Notes under the pieces: model-generated | Seen by the model: only the letters and a program-made list of their open reading frames with translations | Told to the model about the DNA's origin: nothing | Databases searched by the model: none | Translations under genes and position numbers: made by a program | NCBI GenBank assembly: GCA_946886275.1 | Contig: CAMPIH010000015.1 | Coordinates: 1-23,401 of the forward strand | Length of the DNA stretch: 23,401 nucleotides | Direction of reading: 5' to 3' | Source: an uncultured Sphingosinicella sp. | Lineage (GTDB): Bacteria > Pseudomonadota > Alphaproteobacteria > Sphingomonadales > Sphingomonadaceae | Part shown: piece by piece, positions 14,528 through 22,601 of the stretch | How positions within the stretch are numbered: position 1 is the stretch's first letter | How the letters are laid out: the number at the start of each line of letters is the position of its first letter

Positions 14528-15102
14528 GGATAGAGCAGGCCTTCGGTCCAGCCGTCCCCCTCGCGCAGGAACAGCCGCCGCTCATGGAGCCGGTGGGCGC
14601 GGTCGAGCCAGAACTCGATCCGATCCGGCGCCACCCGATAGCCCCACCAATGCGGCGGCCGGGGCACGTCGCGGTCGCGATAATCCTCGACCAGCTGCCG
14701 GTATCGCCCCTCGAACGTCTCGCGGCTGTCGAGCGGTTGCGACTGGTCCGAAGCCCAGGCGCCAAGCCGGGATTCGCGCGAACGGCTGGCGAAATAGGAA
14801 TCCGCCTCGGCCGCCGCCACGGGCTCGACCGGCCCTTCGATCCGGACCTGGCGGCGAAGCGACTTCCAGTGGAAGAGCAAGGCCGCCCGCTTGTTCTCGG
14901 CCAGCTCGCCGCCCTTCCGGCTGAGGCTGTTGGTGTAGAAGACGAAGCCGCGCTGGTCATGGCCCTTGAGGAGGACCATTCGGACCGAAGGCCGGCCCGA
15001 TCGATCGGCGGTCGCCAGCGCCATCGCCTCCGGGTCGTTCGGCTCGGCCAGGCGCGCCTCGGCGAGCCATTCCTCGAACAGGAGGTGCGGATCGGTCGCC
15101 AT
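14524..15102 (-). CDS. pdxH: Pyridoxamine/pyridoxine 5'-phosphate oxidase PdxH
   Basis: The 192-residue protein catalyses the FMN-dependent oxidation of pyridoxine or pyridoxamine 5'-phosphate to pyridoxal 5'-phosphate. Family markers are MALATADRSGRPSVRMVLLKGHDQRGFVFYTN, the FMN-binding RKGGELAENKRAALLFHW, and the C-terminal signature IEFWLDRAHRLHER. Length is at the short end (E. coli PdxH is 218) because the N-terminal extension is shorter. It heads the minus-strand run pdxH-CDF-phzF. A repeated intergenic element with a GCTCTAGAGC palindrome begins 7 bp upstream of its start. Confidence 0.95.
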   Translation of the reverse strand: MATDPHLLFEEWLAEARLAEPNDPEAMALATADRSGRPSVRMVLLKGHDQRGFVFYTNSLSRKGGELAENKRAALLFHWKSLRRQVRIEGPVEPVAAAEADSYFASRSRESRLGAWASDQSQPLDSRETFEGRYRQLVEDYRDRDVPRPPHWWGYRVAPDRIEFWLDRAHRLHERRLFLREGDGWTEGLLYP

Positions 15103-15109
15103 GAACGGG

Positions 15110-15150
15110 CTCTAGAGCCTGTCCTGGCCAAGTGGAAGCATCTGATCGCC
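15110..15150. repeat. Two-copy intergenic element, copy A (upstream of pdxH)
   Basis: The first 17 bases (CTCTAGAGCCTGTCCTG) are identical to those at 22010-22026, and both copies end in TGATCGCC with imperfectly similar sequence in between (CCAA..TGAAA in copy B, CCAAGTGGAAG here). The perfect palindrome GCTCTAGAGC occupies 15109-15118. Both copies sit in divergent intergenic regions just upstream of a minus-strand gene, in the same orientation. It may be a shared promoter or regulatory element or a small dispersed repeat. Confidence 0.55.
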
Positions 15151-15205
15151 CGAGCACGCGGCCCGGGGCTGGCGTTCGAAAGCGCTGGGCCTGTGCCGAC
15201 AATCT

Positions 15206-15237
15206 CCCTTGCGGCATCGCTTGGCTTTGCCCATTTT
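15206..15237 (+). promoter_or_regulatory. Candidate heat-shock (RpoH) promoter of the DnaJ-class gene
   Basis: CCCTTGCGG around 15206-15214 and GCCCATTTT around 15229-15237, separated by 14 bp, resemble the sigma-32 elements CTTGAA and CCCCATnT. The start would fall near 15243, giving a leader of about 54 nt. The gene is a co-chaperone, which makes heat-shock control plausible, but the -35 match is incomplete. Confidence 0.4.
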
Positions 15238-15296
15238 CGCGCTGTTGCCGCGGTGCAACAGTGGACTTTTACGACGGCGTGGAGAACGGAGCAGGA

Positions 15297-16244
15297 ATGG
15301 CGGACCTCTATTCGACCCTCGGCGTGACGCGCGGCGCGAGCGAGGCCGATATCAAGAAGGCGTACCGCAAGCTCGCCAAGGAGCTGCATCCCGACCGCAA
15401 CCGGGACAATCCCGAGGCGTCGGAGCGGTTCACCAAGGTGACCCAGGCCTATGACATCCTGACCGACAAGGACAAGCGCGCCCAATATGACCGGGGCGAG
15501 ATAGGCGAGGACGGCAATCCGCGGGCGCCGTTCGGCTATGGCGCCGGTCCGCAGCCCGGCGCCGGCGGCGGCTTCCGCCGTGGCCCGAACGGCGGCGACT
15601 TCGAGTTCGGCGGCGAAGCAGCCGATCTGTCCGACCTGTTCGAGGGGCTGTTCAGCGGCGGCGGCGCCCGCCGGAGCGGGCCGTTCGGAGGATTCGGCCG
15701 GCGCAATGCGCCGCCACCGCGCAAGGGCGCCGACATCGGCTACCGGCTCGACGTTCCGTTCGAGGATGCGGCGATCCTGAAGGACCAGCGGGTCACCCTC
15801 GGCAGTGGCCGGACGTTCGACATCAAGCTTCCGGCGGGGCTCGAGGACGGCGCCCGCATCCGCCTGTCCGGCCAGGGCCAGCCGGGACCGGCCGGAAACG
15901 GCGACGCGATCGTGACGATCAACGTCAAGCCGCACCGCTTCTTCCGCCGCGACGGCGACAATATCCGCCTCGACCTGCCGGTCAGCCTCGACGAGGCCGT
16001 GCTCGGCGCCAAGGTCCGGGTGCCGACCGTCGACGGACCGGTCATGCTGAGCGTTCCCAAGGGATCCAGCTCCGGCAAGGTGCTTCGGCTGAAAGGCAAG
16101 GGCTTCACCGGCAAGAGCGGCCAGCGCGGCGACCAGCTCGTGACCCTGATGGTCGACGTTCCCGACGACGCGGAGCTGGCACGGCTGATCGAGGGCTGGG
16201 CCGGGCGTGGCAAGCGCAACCCGAGAGCTTCCCTGGGCGTCTAG
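15297..16244 (+). CDS. DnaJ-class co-chaperone (CbpA/DnaJ C-terminal-domain type, no zinc finger)
   Basis: The 315-residue protein has an N-terminal J domain at about 3-67 with the essential HPD at 31-33, a glycine/phenylalanine-rich linker at about 73-150, and a two-part DnaJ C-terminal substrate-binding domain from about 155 (KGADIGYRLDVPFEDAAIL ... RGDQLVTLMVDVP). The four CxxCxGxG zinc-finger repeats of true DnaJ are absent, so it is a type II protein of the CbpA kind that stimulates DnaK ATPase. The ATG at 15297 follows GGAGCAGGA; an open frame extends upstream but precedes the J domain. It heads the plus-strand run. Confidence 0.92.
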   Translation: MADLYSTLGVTRGASEADIKKAYRKLAKELHPDRNRDNPEASERFTKVTQAYDILTDKDKRAQYDRGEIGEDGNPRAPFGYGAGPQPGAGGGFRRGPNGGDFEFGGEAADLSDLFEGLFSGGGARRSGPFGGFGRRNAPPPRKGADIGYRLDVPFEDAAILKDQRVTLGSGRTFDIKLPAGLEDGARIRLSGQGQPGPAGNGDAIVTINVKPHRFFRRDGDNIRLDLPVSLDEAVLGAKVRVPTVDGPVMLSVPKGSSSGKVLRLKGKGFTGKSGQRGDQLVTLMVDVPDDAELARLIEGWAGRGKRNPRASLGV

Positions 16245-16283
16245 CTTGTCTATTCCGTCCCCAAGGCCGATGGACCCAGCCTA

Positions 16284-17300
16284 GTGCGCGACATCTCACC
16301 TGAATCGCCCGAAGCCCGGCGCAAGCGGCTGGCCAAGGCCAAGGCCCGGTTCGGAACGATCAGGGAGAATCTGCGCAAGCGCAGCCGCACCTGGGAAGTG
16401 ATCAAGAGGGTCGCGATCGGCGTCTATTCCGACGGTTTCATCCACGCCGGCAATCTCGCTTACCTCGCCTTGCTGTCGATCTTCCCGTTCGTCATCGTCG
16501 GCGCAGCGATCGCGCGGCTGCTGGGCGGTACCGAGGAAGGCCTGGCGGCGGTGAACGGCCTCCTCCAGACGATGCCGCCGAACGTCGCCGACGTCCTCAG
16601 GCGGCCGATCCAGGACGTCGCCGAAGCCCGAACCGGAAGCCTCTTGTGGCTCGGCGCGCTCGTCGGGCTGTGGACGACCGGGAGCTTCATCGAGACGATC
16701 CGTGACATCATCCGACGCGCCTACGGAGTGACGTTCAGCCGCCCCTTCTGGGAATATCGGCTCGGATCGGCGGGAATGATCATCGGCGCGGTGATCCTCG
16801 CGATGATCGCCTTCGCCTTGTCGATCGTGCTTTCCGGCGTCCAGCAATTCCTCGTCGCCGAAGTGCCGGGTGCGGACGATCTCGTCGGAGTCCTGACCCT
16901 GCTCCGGGCGGCGCCGGCCTTGCTTCTGTTCGGCGCGCTCTATTTGCTCTTCTTCATGCTCACGCCGAAGCGCTACCGGCACTGCCTGAAATGGCCCGGC
17001 GCGGCCTTCGTCGCGGCATGGTGGGTGGGAACGACGGCGCTCCTGCCCGTCGCCCTCGCCAGCCTCGGCGGCTACGACCTCACTTATGGAAGCCTCGCCG
17101 GAATCATCATCGCCTTGTTCTTCTTCTTCATTATCGGTCTCGGGCTCGTTATCGGGGCCGAGCTCAACGCGGCCCTTGCCGAGACGCCGGCGCCCACGCA
17201 TGAGGATGAAGTGGCGGCAATCCAGGAAGAGGTGGCGGTGAAAGCCGAGCTGAAAGCCGAGGACAAGGCCGTCGAGGCGGCCGAACAGGAGGAAGAATGA
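16284..17300 (+). CDS. YihY/BrkB family inner-membrane protein
   Basis: The 338-residue protein starts at GTG and has an N-terminal basic region, about six transmembrane segments and a charged glutamate/lysine-rich C-terminal tail (from about residue 305). Family segments are DGFIHAGNLAYLALLSIFPFVIV, LLWLGALVGLWTTGSFIETIRDIIRRAYG and GSLAGIIIALFFFFIIGLGLVIGAELNAAL. This family was once called 'ribonuclease BN' in error; its function is not established, although some members affect serum resistance. The stop overlaps the fabI ATG by 4 bp. The start lacks a good ribosome-binding site and so is less certain. Confidence 0.88.
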   Translation: MRDISPESPEARRKRLAKAKARFGTIRENLRKRSRTWEVIKRVAIGVYSDGFIHAGNLAYLALLSIFPFVIVGAAIARLLGGTEEGLAAVNGLLQTMPPNVADVLRRPIQDVAEARTGSLLWLGALVGLWTTGSFIETIRDIIRRAYGVTFSRPFWEYRLGSAGMIIGAVILAMIAFALSIVLSGVQQFLVAEVPGADDLVGVLTLLRAAPALLLFGALYLLFFMLTPKRYRHCLKWPGAAFVAAWWVGTTALLPVALASLGGYDLTYGSLAGIIIALFFFFIIGLGLVIGAELNAALAETPAPTHEDEVAAIQEEVAVKAELKAEDKAVEAAEQEEE

Positions 17301-18100
17301 CCGGGTTGATGGAAGGAAAGCGCGGCCTGATCATGGGCCTCGCCAACGACCGCTCGCTCGCCTGGGGCATTTCCAAGGCGCTCGCCGCCCATGGCGCCGA
17401 GCTGGCTTTCTCCTACCAGGGCGAAGCGCTCGAGCGTCGGGTCAGGCCGCTCGCCCAGGAGCTCGGATCGGATTTTCTCGTCGAGTGCGACGTCGCCGAC
17501 ATGGCCGATCTCGACCGCACGTTCGAATCCGTCCGCGAGCGCTGGGAGACTCTGGACTTCCTCGTCCATGCGATCGGCTTTTCGGACAAGAACGAGCTGA
17601 GGGGGAAATTCGTCGACACCAGCCTGGAGAATTTCCTGCTGACGATGAACATCTCCGTCTACAGCTTCGTCGCCGTGACCCGGCGGGCTCGGGCGATGAT
17701 GCCGAACGGCGGAAGCATCCTCACTCTGTCCTATTACGGCGCCGAGAAGGTCGTCCCGCATTACAACGTGATGGGCCTTGCCAAGGCGGCGCTGGAAAGC
17801 AGCGTCAAATATCTCGCCATGGATCTGGGGCCCGAGAAGATTCGGGTCAACGCCATCTCCGCCGGCCCGATCAAGACCCTTGCCGCGAGCGGGATCGGCG
17901 ACTTCCGCTACATCCTCAAGTGGAACGAGCTCAACTCGCCGATGCGCCGCAACGTCACCATCGAGGACGTCGGCGGCGGCGCCCTCTATCTGCTCTCCGA
18001 CCTCGCTTCGGGCGTGACCGGCGAAATCCATCATGTCGACGGCGGCTACAATGTCATCGGCATGAAGGCCGAGGACGCGCCCGACATCGCTCTGGCGTGA
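17297..18100 (+). CDS. fabI: Enoyl-[acyl-carrier-protein] reductase (NADH) FabI
   Basis: The 267-residue short-chain dehydrogenase reduces trans-2-enoyl-ACP in the last step of each fatty-acid elongation cycle. The cofactor-binding GLANDRSLAWGI is at 14-25, and the active-site residues are Tyr146, Tyr156 and Lys163 (SYYGAEKVVPHYNVMGLAK), the same numbers as in E. coli FabI. Length and the C-terminal HHVDGGYNVIGM are typical. This is the triclosan/isoniazid-type target enzyme. Its start overlaps the yihY stop and its stop overlaps the next GTG, so the run is tightly coupled. Confidence 0.95.
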   Translation: MTGLMEGKRGLIMGLANDRSLAWGISKALAAHGAELAFSYQGEALERRVRPLAQELGSDFLVECDVADMADLDRTFESVRERWETLDFLVHAIGFSDKNELRGKFVDTSLENFLLTMNISVYSFVAVTRRARAMMPNGGSILTLSYYGAEKVVPHYNVMGLAKAALESSVKYLAMDLGPEKIRVNAISAGPIKTLAASGIGDFRYILKWNELNSPMRRNVTIEDVGGGALYLLSDLASGVTGEIHHVDGGYNVIGMKAEDAPDIALA

Positions 18101-18615
18101 GCTTCGGGATCAGGCCGGCCGAACCCGCGGATACCGGGGCGATCCGGCGGATCCACCTTTCCGCCTTCCCGACCGCGATCGAGGCCGATCTCGTCGAACG
18201 GCTCCAACTCGACCGGGACCTCGTCATCTCGCTCGTCGCCGAACGGCAAGGCGAGGCGGTCGGCCACATCGCCCTGAGCCGGATGACGGTAGAGGCGGAC
18301 GGGCGAAGCTACCGGGCGCTCGGCCTGGGACCGGTCGCCATGGTCCGGGAGATGCAGGGCGGCGGCGGCGGTTCGGCGCTGATCGAGGCCGCCAAGGCGA
18401 TCGCCCGGGCGACCGGCGAGGAGCTGATCTTCGTCCTCGGCGAGCCGGATTATTATCGCCGCTTCGGCTTTTCGGCGGAGACCGCCCGCCCGTTCACATC
18501 CGCTTATTCGGGCCCCTATTTCATGGCGCTCGCGCTGAAGCCGGGCTTCACCCCGCCGAAGCTCGGCCGGGCCGATTATGCGCCCGCCTTCGCGACGGTC
18601 GGAGATGAAAGATGA
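18097..18615 (+). CDS. GNAT-family N-acetyltransferase (YhbS-like)
   Basis: The 172-residue protein starts at GTG 18097, which overlaps the fabI TGA in a GTGA. It shows the GNAT core: [20 protein letters not shown], then [10 protein letters not shown], the acetyl-CoA loop [23 protein letters not shown], and [21 protein letters not shown], which is the usual C-terminal block of YhbS-type proteins (COG3153). The loop is unusually glycine-rich, with five glycines after the glutamine. The acceptor substrate is unknown. It is sandwiched by 4-bp overlaps between fabI and aroC. Confidence 0.88.
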   Translation: MSFGIRPAEPADTGAIRRIHLSAFPTAIEADLVERLQLDRDLVISLVAERQGEAVGHIALSRMTVEADGRSYRALGLGPVAMVREMQGGGGGSALIEAAKAIARATGEELIFVLGEPDYYRRFGFSAETARPFTSAYSGPYFMALALKPGFTPPKLGRADYAPAFATVGDER

Positions 18616-19607
18616 GCCTCAACAGCTTCGGCCGGCTGTTCCGATTCACGACCTGGGGCGAAAGCCACGGCCCCGCGATCGGCGCCGTCGTCGACGGCTG
18701 CCCACCCGGAATCGCCTTGTCTGAAGAGGATATCCAGCCCTGGCTCGACCGCCGCAGGCCCGGATCGAACGCCCTCACCAGTCCGCGCGACGAGCCCGAT
18801 CGGGTCCGGATCCTGTCGGGCGTGTTTGAGGGCCGCACGACGGGAACCCCGATCAGCCTGATCATCGAGAACAAGGATGCCCGGTCATCGGATTATTCGC
18901 CCAGCGCCTTCCGGCCGGGTCATGCCGACCATGCCTACCAGGCCAAATATGGCCATCGGGACTGGCGCGGCGGCGGCCGGTCGTCGGCGCGGGAGACGGC
19001 GGCTCGGGTCGCGGCCGGAGCGATCGCCCGGCTCGTGCTCGGCTACGTCGCGATTACGGCCCGGCCGATCGAGATTGGCGGCTGCAGCGATGAATCGGCA
19101 TGGCCGGCGCTGATCGAGCGGGCCCGCGAGGAGGGAAGCTCGCTCGGCGCCGTCGTCGAGGCGGTCGCCGAGGGCGTCACGGCGGGCTGGGGCGCGCCTA
19201 TCTATGCGAAGCTGGATTCGGACCTCGCCGCGGCGATCATGTCGATCAACGCCGTCAAGGGCGTCGAGATCGGCGCCGGCTTCGGCTCGGCCCGGCTTCG
19301 CGGCGAGGAGAATGTCGATCAGATGCGGCCGGGAGAGAGTGGCCCGGCCTTCGATTCCAATCATGCCGGCGGAATCGCCGGCGGGATCGCGACCGGCCAG
19401 CCGATCGTCCTTCGCGCCGCCTTCAAGCCCCCTTCGTCGATCCGGCGAAGCCTCGCGACCATCGACAGCGAAGGCCGGTCGGCCGAGATTTCGTCGGCCG
19501 GCCGCCACGATCCGTGCGTCGGCATCCGCGGCGCCCCGGTGGTGGAAGCGATGATCGCTTTGGTGCTTGCCGATCACAAGCTCCTCCACCGCGGCCAGTG
19601 CGGGTGA
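18612..19607 (+). CDS. aroC: Chorismate synthase AroC, compact form
   Basis: The 331-residue enzyme converts EPSP to chorismate using reduced FMN, the last step of the shikimate pathway. Signatures are GESHGP with His19, RPGHADHAY with His104, [32 protein letters not shown] and [13 protein letters not shown]. Most bacterial AroC proteins have about 350-390 residues. Here the region between about 156 and 175 ([23 protein letters not shown]) is shorter than in E. coli AroC and lacks the usual NPFFCPD block. The active-site residues I can check are kept, so it is probably functional. It starts with an ATGA overlap on the GNAT gene. Confidence 0.92.
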   Translation: MSLNSFGRLFRFTTWGESHGPAIGAVVDGCPPGIALSEEDIQPWLDRRRPGSNALTSPRDEPDRVRILSGVFEGRTTGTPISLIIENKDARSSDYSPSAFRPGHADHAYQAKYGHRDWRGGGRSSARETAARVAAGAIARLVLGYVAITARPIEIGGCSDESAWPALIERAREEGSSLGAVVEAVAEGVTAGWGAPIYAKLDSDLAAAIMSINAVKGVEIGAGFGSARLRGEENVDQMRPGESGPAFDSNHAGGIAGGIATGQPIVLRAAFKPPSSIRRSLATIDSEGRSAEISSAGRHDPCVGIRGAPVVEAMIALVLADHKLLHRGQCG

Positions 19608-19611
19608 GCTG

Positions 19612-19890
19612 GTGAGCCTCACCCGCCGCCTCGTCATCCACGGCCGGGTCCAGGGCGTCTTCTATCGCGCCTGGAGCCTCGAGGAAGCGACCAGCCTCGG
19701 CCTTCGCGGCTGGGTCCGCAACCGAAGCGACGGCAGCGTCGAGATGCTCGTCCACGGCAGCGAGGCCGACGTGACGAGGATGATCGCGCTTTGCCAGGAA
19801 GGACCGCCGGCCGCCCGGGTCGACCAGGTCGATGTCGAGCAGGCCGACGAGCCGGTGCCTTCGGGATTCGAGAAGCGGCCGACCCTCTGA
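19612..19890 (+). CDS. Acylphosphatase
   Basis: The 92-residue protein hydrolyses carboxyl-phosphate bonds such as those of acetyl phosphate or carbamoyl phosphate. The catalytic arginine is in GRVQGVFYRAW and the catalytic asparagine in GWVRNRSDGSVEM. Both match the family signatures (GxVQGVxFR-like and GWVxNxxDGxVE). The GTG at 19612, 4 bp after the aroC stop, gives the usual N-terminus; an upstream ATG in the same frame lies inside aroC. It is the last gene of the plus-strand run and converges with the methyltransferase gene across 26 bp. Confidence 0.92.
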   Translation: MSLTRRLVIHGRVQGVFYRAWSLEEATSLGLRGWVRNRSDGSVEMLVHGSEADVTRMIALCQEGPPAARVDQVDVEQADEPVPSGFEKRPTL

Positions 19891-19916
19891 CGGGGAGGCG
19901 CGCCGTCTTCGCGACC

Positions 19917-20663
19917 TCAGCCGAGCCGGGTGCCGATCAAGGTGCCCTTGCTCCCGCTCTTCACCAGGTCGAAGTTGAAATCGGGGCGGAGCTTGCGCCA
20001 GCGGCGGGCGACGAAACGCTCGCCGGGACGGGCCGCATCGTCGAGCATGATCGTGCCGCCCGGCGAGATATTGTCGAACAGGCAGGCCGCGGCGCCGCGG
20101 GTGAAGGGATGGATCGACCAGGGCGGCCCGTCGATGAGCATCAGATCGATATTCTTCGGAAGCGGCCCATGATCGTACCACAGGCCCGGCCAATCCTCGG
20201 TCGGGCGGAGCGGGACCGCGCGGAGATCGGCCTTCAGGCCGTGATCGGCGAGCCAGCGCCGGGTCGAATCGACGAAATCGCCATGCTGGTCGAAGCTGAT
20301 CAGATTGCCGCCGCCGGCCTTTTGGAGCGCCCGGGCGAGGATCAGGGTCGAAGCGCCGGTGCCGAATTCGACGACCAGCTTCGGGCGATGCTCGAGAATA
20401 TGGTCGACGAGCAGCTTGAGAAGCCCGGTATCGGCTTTCCAGCTGCCGAGATAGGGAAGAGCGTCGTGCGGCAGGTTCAGCCGATCGAGCAAGGCATGCT
20501 TTTGGGCAAGCGTGCCGCCGTGCAGGCTTCGAAGAAGCCATGGCCACTGGATGGCGCCGAAGGCGACGACGGCGAGCCGATCGCCGAGGGAACGGCCATA
20601 ATCGCCGATCGTCTCGATCGGGATCGGTCGGGGCAGAAGGCCGGTGGCTTCACGTGTTGTCAT
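19917..20663 (-). CDS. Class I SAM-dependent methyltransferase-like protein
   Basis: The 248-residue protein has a Rossmann-type core resembling Methyltransf_24 enzymes. Motif I is VVEFGTGASTLIL (97-109), the acidic end of strand 2 is in LISFDQHGDF (121-130), and IDLMLIDGPPW forms the strand 4 region, with a post-motif GGTIMLDDAAR. The first about 70 residues are helical and carry no recognised domain. The acceptor is unknown; related proteins modify small molecules or cell-envelope sugars. It lies 27 bp downstream of purA on the same strand, so co-transcription is likely. No strong Shine-Dalgarno precedes the ATG. Confidence 0.8.
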   Translation of the reverse strand: MTTREATGLLPRPIPIETIGDYGRSLGDRLAVVAFGAIQWPWLLRSLHGGTLAQKHALLDRLNLPHDALPYLGSWKADTGLLKLLVDHILEHRPKLVVEFGTGASTLILARALQKAGGGNLISFDQHGDFVDSTRRWLADHGLKADLRAVPLRPTEDWPGLWYDHGPLPKNIDLMLIDGPPWSIHPFTRGAAACLFDNISPGGTIMLDDAARPGERFVARRWRKLRPDFNFDLVKSGSKGTLIGTRLG

Positions 20664-20690
20664 GTCAATTCTCAGTCATAAGAGTGGGTG

Positions 20691-21980
20691 TCAGCCGGCA
20701 AACGGATCGCGCACGAGGATCGTGTCGTCCCGTTCCGGACTGGTCGAGACCAAAGCGACGGGGCAGGCGATGAGTTCCTCTATCCGCCGGATGTACTTGA
20801 TCGCCTGAGCCGGCAATTGGGCCCAGCTTCGGGCGCCGAAAGTCGATTCACGCCAGCCCGTCATCGTCTCGTAGACCGGCTCGACCGCCGCCTGATCGAG
20901 GGAATGGGCCGGCAGATGGCCGAGCAGCTCGCCGCGCAGCCGGTAGCCGGTGCAGATCCGGATCTCGTCGAGGCCGTCGAGCACGTCGAGCTTGGTAAGG
21001 GCGATCCCGGTCACCCCGGAGACGGCCATGGACTGGCGAACGAGCACGGCGTCGAACCAGCCGCAGCGGCGCTTGCGGCCGGTCACCGTGCCGAATTCGT
21101 GACCCCGCTCGCCCAGCCTCTGGCCGATCTCGTCGTCCAGCTCGGTCGGGAACGGGCCCGAACCCACTCGGGTCGTATAGGCCTTGACGATTCCGAGGAC
21201 GAAGCCGGCGGCGCCAGGGCCGAGGCCGGTGCCGCCGGCGGCGGTCCCGGCGATGGTGTTGGACGAGGTGACGAACGGATAGGTGCCGTGATCGACGTCG
21301 AGCAGGACGCCCTGGGCGCCTTCGAACAGGATCCGGTCGCCGCGGAGCCGGGCCTCGTTCAGGGTGATCCAGACCGGCTTCGCGAACTGGAGGACGAATT
21401 CGGCGATCTGGCCGAGATCGCGTTCGAGCCGTTCGCGATCGATCGGCGGCTCTCCGAAGCCGGCGCGGAGCGCGTCGTGATGGGCGCAGAGACGGTCGAG
21501 GAGCGGCCCGAGGGCGCCGAGATGGGCGAGGTCGCAGACCCGGATCGCGCGGCGGCCGACCTTGTCCTCATAGGCCGGACCGATGCCGCGCCGGGTCGTT
21601 CCGATCTTGCCGGCGCCGCTCGCATCCTCGCGAAGCGCATCCAGGTCGCGATGGAAGGGAAGAATGAGGGGGCAGGTGTCGGCGATCGCCAAAGTGTCGG
21701 GGGTCACCGAGACGCCCTGTTCCGACAATTTCTGGACTTCCGCCTTGAGCGCCCAGGGATCGAGGACGACGCCATTGCCGATCACCGACAGGGTGCCGCG
21801 AACGATCCCGGACGGGAGCAGGGACAGCTTGTAGGTCTGGTCACCGATGACGAGGGTATGGCCGGCATTGTGCCCGCCCTGGAAGCGGACGACGAGCTTC
21901 GCCCGGCTGGACAGCCAGTCGACGATCTTCCCCTTGCCTTCGTCGCCCCACTGGCCGCCGATAACGGTGACGTTCGCCAA
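20691..21980 (-). CDS. purA: Adenylosuccinate synthetase PurA
   Basis: The 429-residue enzyme joins IMP and aspartate with GTP to make adenylosuccinate, the first committed step of AMP synthesis. The phosphate loop WGDEGKGK with the catalytic Asp13 (11-18) and GGHNAGHT with His41 are intact and have E. coli numbering. [18 protein letters not shown] and [11 protein letters not shown] are further family blocks. The start is TTG at 21980: it gives the standard [19 protein letters not shown]-terminus, and no ATG is available nearby. Copy B of the intergenic repeat lies 30 bp upstream. Confidence 0.95.
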   Translation of the reverse strand: MANVTVIGGQWGDEGKGKIVDWLSSRAKLVVRFQGGHNAGHTLVIGDQTYKLSLLPSGIVRGTLSVIGNGVVLDPWALKAEVQKLSEQGVSVTPDTLAIADTCPLILPFHRDLDALREDASGAGKIGTTRRGIGPAYEDKVGRRAIRVCDLAHLGALGPLLDRLCAHHDALRAGFGEPPIDRERLERDLGQIAEFVLQFAKPVWITLNEARLRGDRILFEGAQGVLLDVDHGTYPFVTSSNTIAGTAAGGTGLGPGAAGFVLGIVKAYTTRVGSGPFPTELDDEIGQRLGERGHEFGTVTGRKRRCGWFDAVLVRQSMAVSGVTGIALTKLDVLDGLDEIRICTGYRLRGELLGHLPAHSLDQAAVEPVYETMTGWRESTFGARSWAQLPAQAIKYIRRIEELIACPVALVSTSPERDDTILVRDPFAG

Positions 21981-22009
21981 GCCTGCTTATCCCTGAAATT
22001 ACCGGCCGC

Positions 22010-22051
22010 CTCTAGAGCCTGTCCTGCCAATTTGAAAGGGTCGTGATCGCC
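22010..22051. repeat. Two-copy intergenic element, copy B (upstream of purA)
   Basis: This copy shares its first 17 bases exactly with 15110-15126 and ends with TGATCGCC as that copy does. The middle reads CCAATTTGAAAGGGTCG. Orientation and placement relative to the downstream minus-strand gene are the same as for copy A. Viewed toward purA, it reads CTTTCA-16 bp-TCTAGA (copy A: CTTCCA-16 bp-TCTAGA), so a promoter role is possible. Confidence 0.55.
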
Positions 22052-22067
22052 GGCCGCTCCGGTCGAC

Positions 22068-22083
22068 GGTGAGAGGCCTCACC
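22068..22083. other. Short hairpin in the purA / glycine-zipper intergenic region
   Basis: GGTGAG-AGGC-CTCACC forms a 6-bp stem with a 4-nt loop. It lies about 95 bp upstream of the glycine-zipper gene and is not followed by a T-run, so it is not a terminator. It could be an operator. The rest of the 198-bp divergent interval holds copy B of the repeat and no clear consensus promoter. Confidence 0.3.
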
Positions 22084-22178
22084 TTGCCGCACGATGAGCC
22101 GATCGTTGTTTTAGGTTAATGAAACCGGCCTTAGTCCGGCGGCGTTGGTCCATCAGAGTTACAGCACAGGAGGTATCA

Positions 22179-22508
22179 ATGCGTTCGCTCATCCTCGCCG
22201 CTTCCGCGGCCACGATGGCGGTTCCGGTCAGCATGGCCCTTCCGATGGAAGAGGCGCAGGCGCAGAGCCGTTATTATCGCAACGGCGCTTATGTCGGCCC
22301 GACCTGGCGGGGTCGCGACGGCCGCGTCTATTGCCGCCGTTCGAACGGCACTGTCGGAATGATCGTCGGCGGCGCGGCCGGCGCCCTGATCGGCCGAGAG
22401 CTCGACGGCGGACGCAACCGTACCGCCGGCACCATCCTCGGCGCCGCGGCCGGGGCCCTGATCGGCCGTGAGGTTCAGAGGAGCCGCAGCGCCCGCCGCT
22501 GCCGCTAG
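22179..22508 (+). CDS. Exported glycine-zipper 2TM domain protein
   Basis: The 109-residue protein begins at an ATG with a perfect AGGAGG 6 nt upstream. A signal peptide is seen (MRSLILAASAATMAVPVSMA ... EEAQA, cleavage likely after AQA). The mature part has a tyrosine/arginine-rich stretch, RDGRVYCRRSNGTVG, and two glycine-zipper repeats, GMIVGGAAGALIGREL and GTILGAAAGALIGREV, which should pack as a helical hairpin in the outer membrane. It ends with a basic tail. Related proteins (Rick_17kDa/SlyB-like) are envelope integrity factors of unclear function. A strong terminator follows. The excellent Shine-Dalgarno suggests high expression. Confidence 0.85.
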   Translation: MRSLILAASAATMAVPVSMALPMEEAQAQSRYYRNGAYVGPTWRGRDGRVYCRRSNGTVGMIVGGAAGALIGRELDGGRNRTAGTILGAAAGALIGREVQRSRSARRCR

Positions 22509-22535
22509 GCCGAGGCTTCCAAGGCCCAAAATGAA

Positions 22536-22565
22536 GGGGCGCCGTCAGCGGCGCCCCATTTTTTT
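22536..22565 (+). terminator. Strong intrinsic terminator
   Basis: GGGGCGCCG (22536-22544) pairs perfectly with CGGCGCCCC (22549-22557) around a TCAG loop, followed by A and seven T residues. It lies 28 bp after the stop of the glycine-zipper gene and between two convergent genes. The T-run favours the plus-strand transcript. Confidence 0.9.
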
Positions 22566-22601
22566 GATGGCCGCGCTCGGGCGAGAGCCGCCGACCTGGG
22601 C

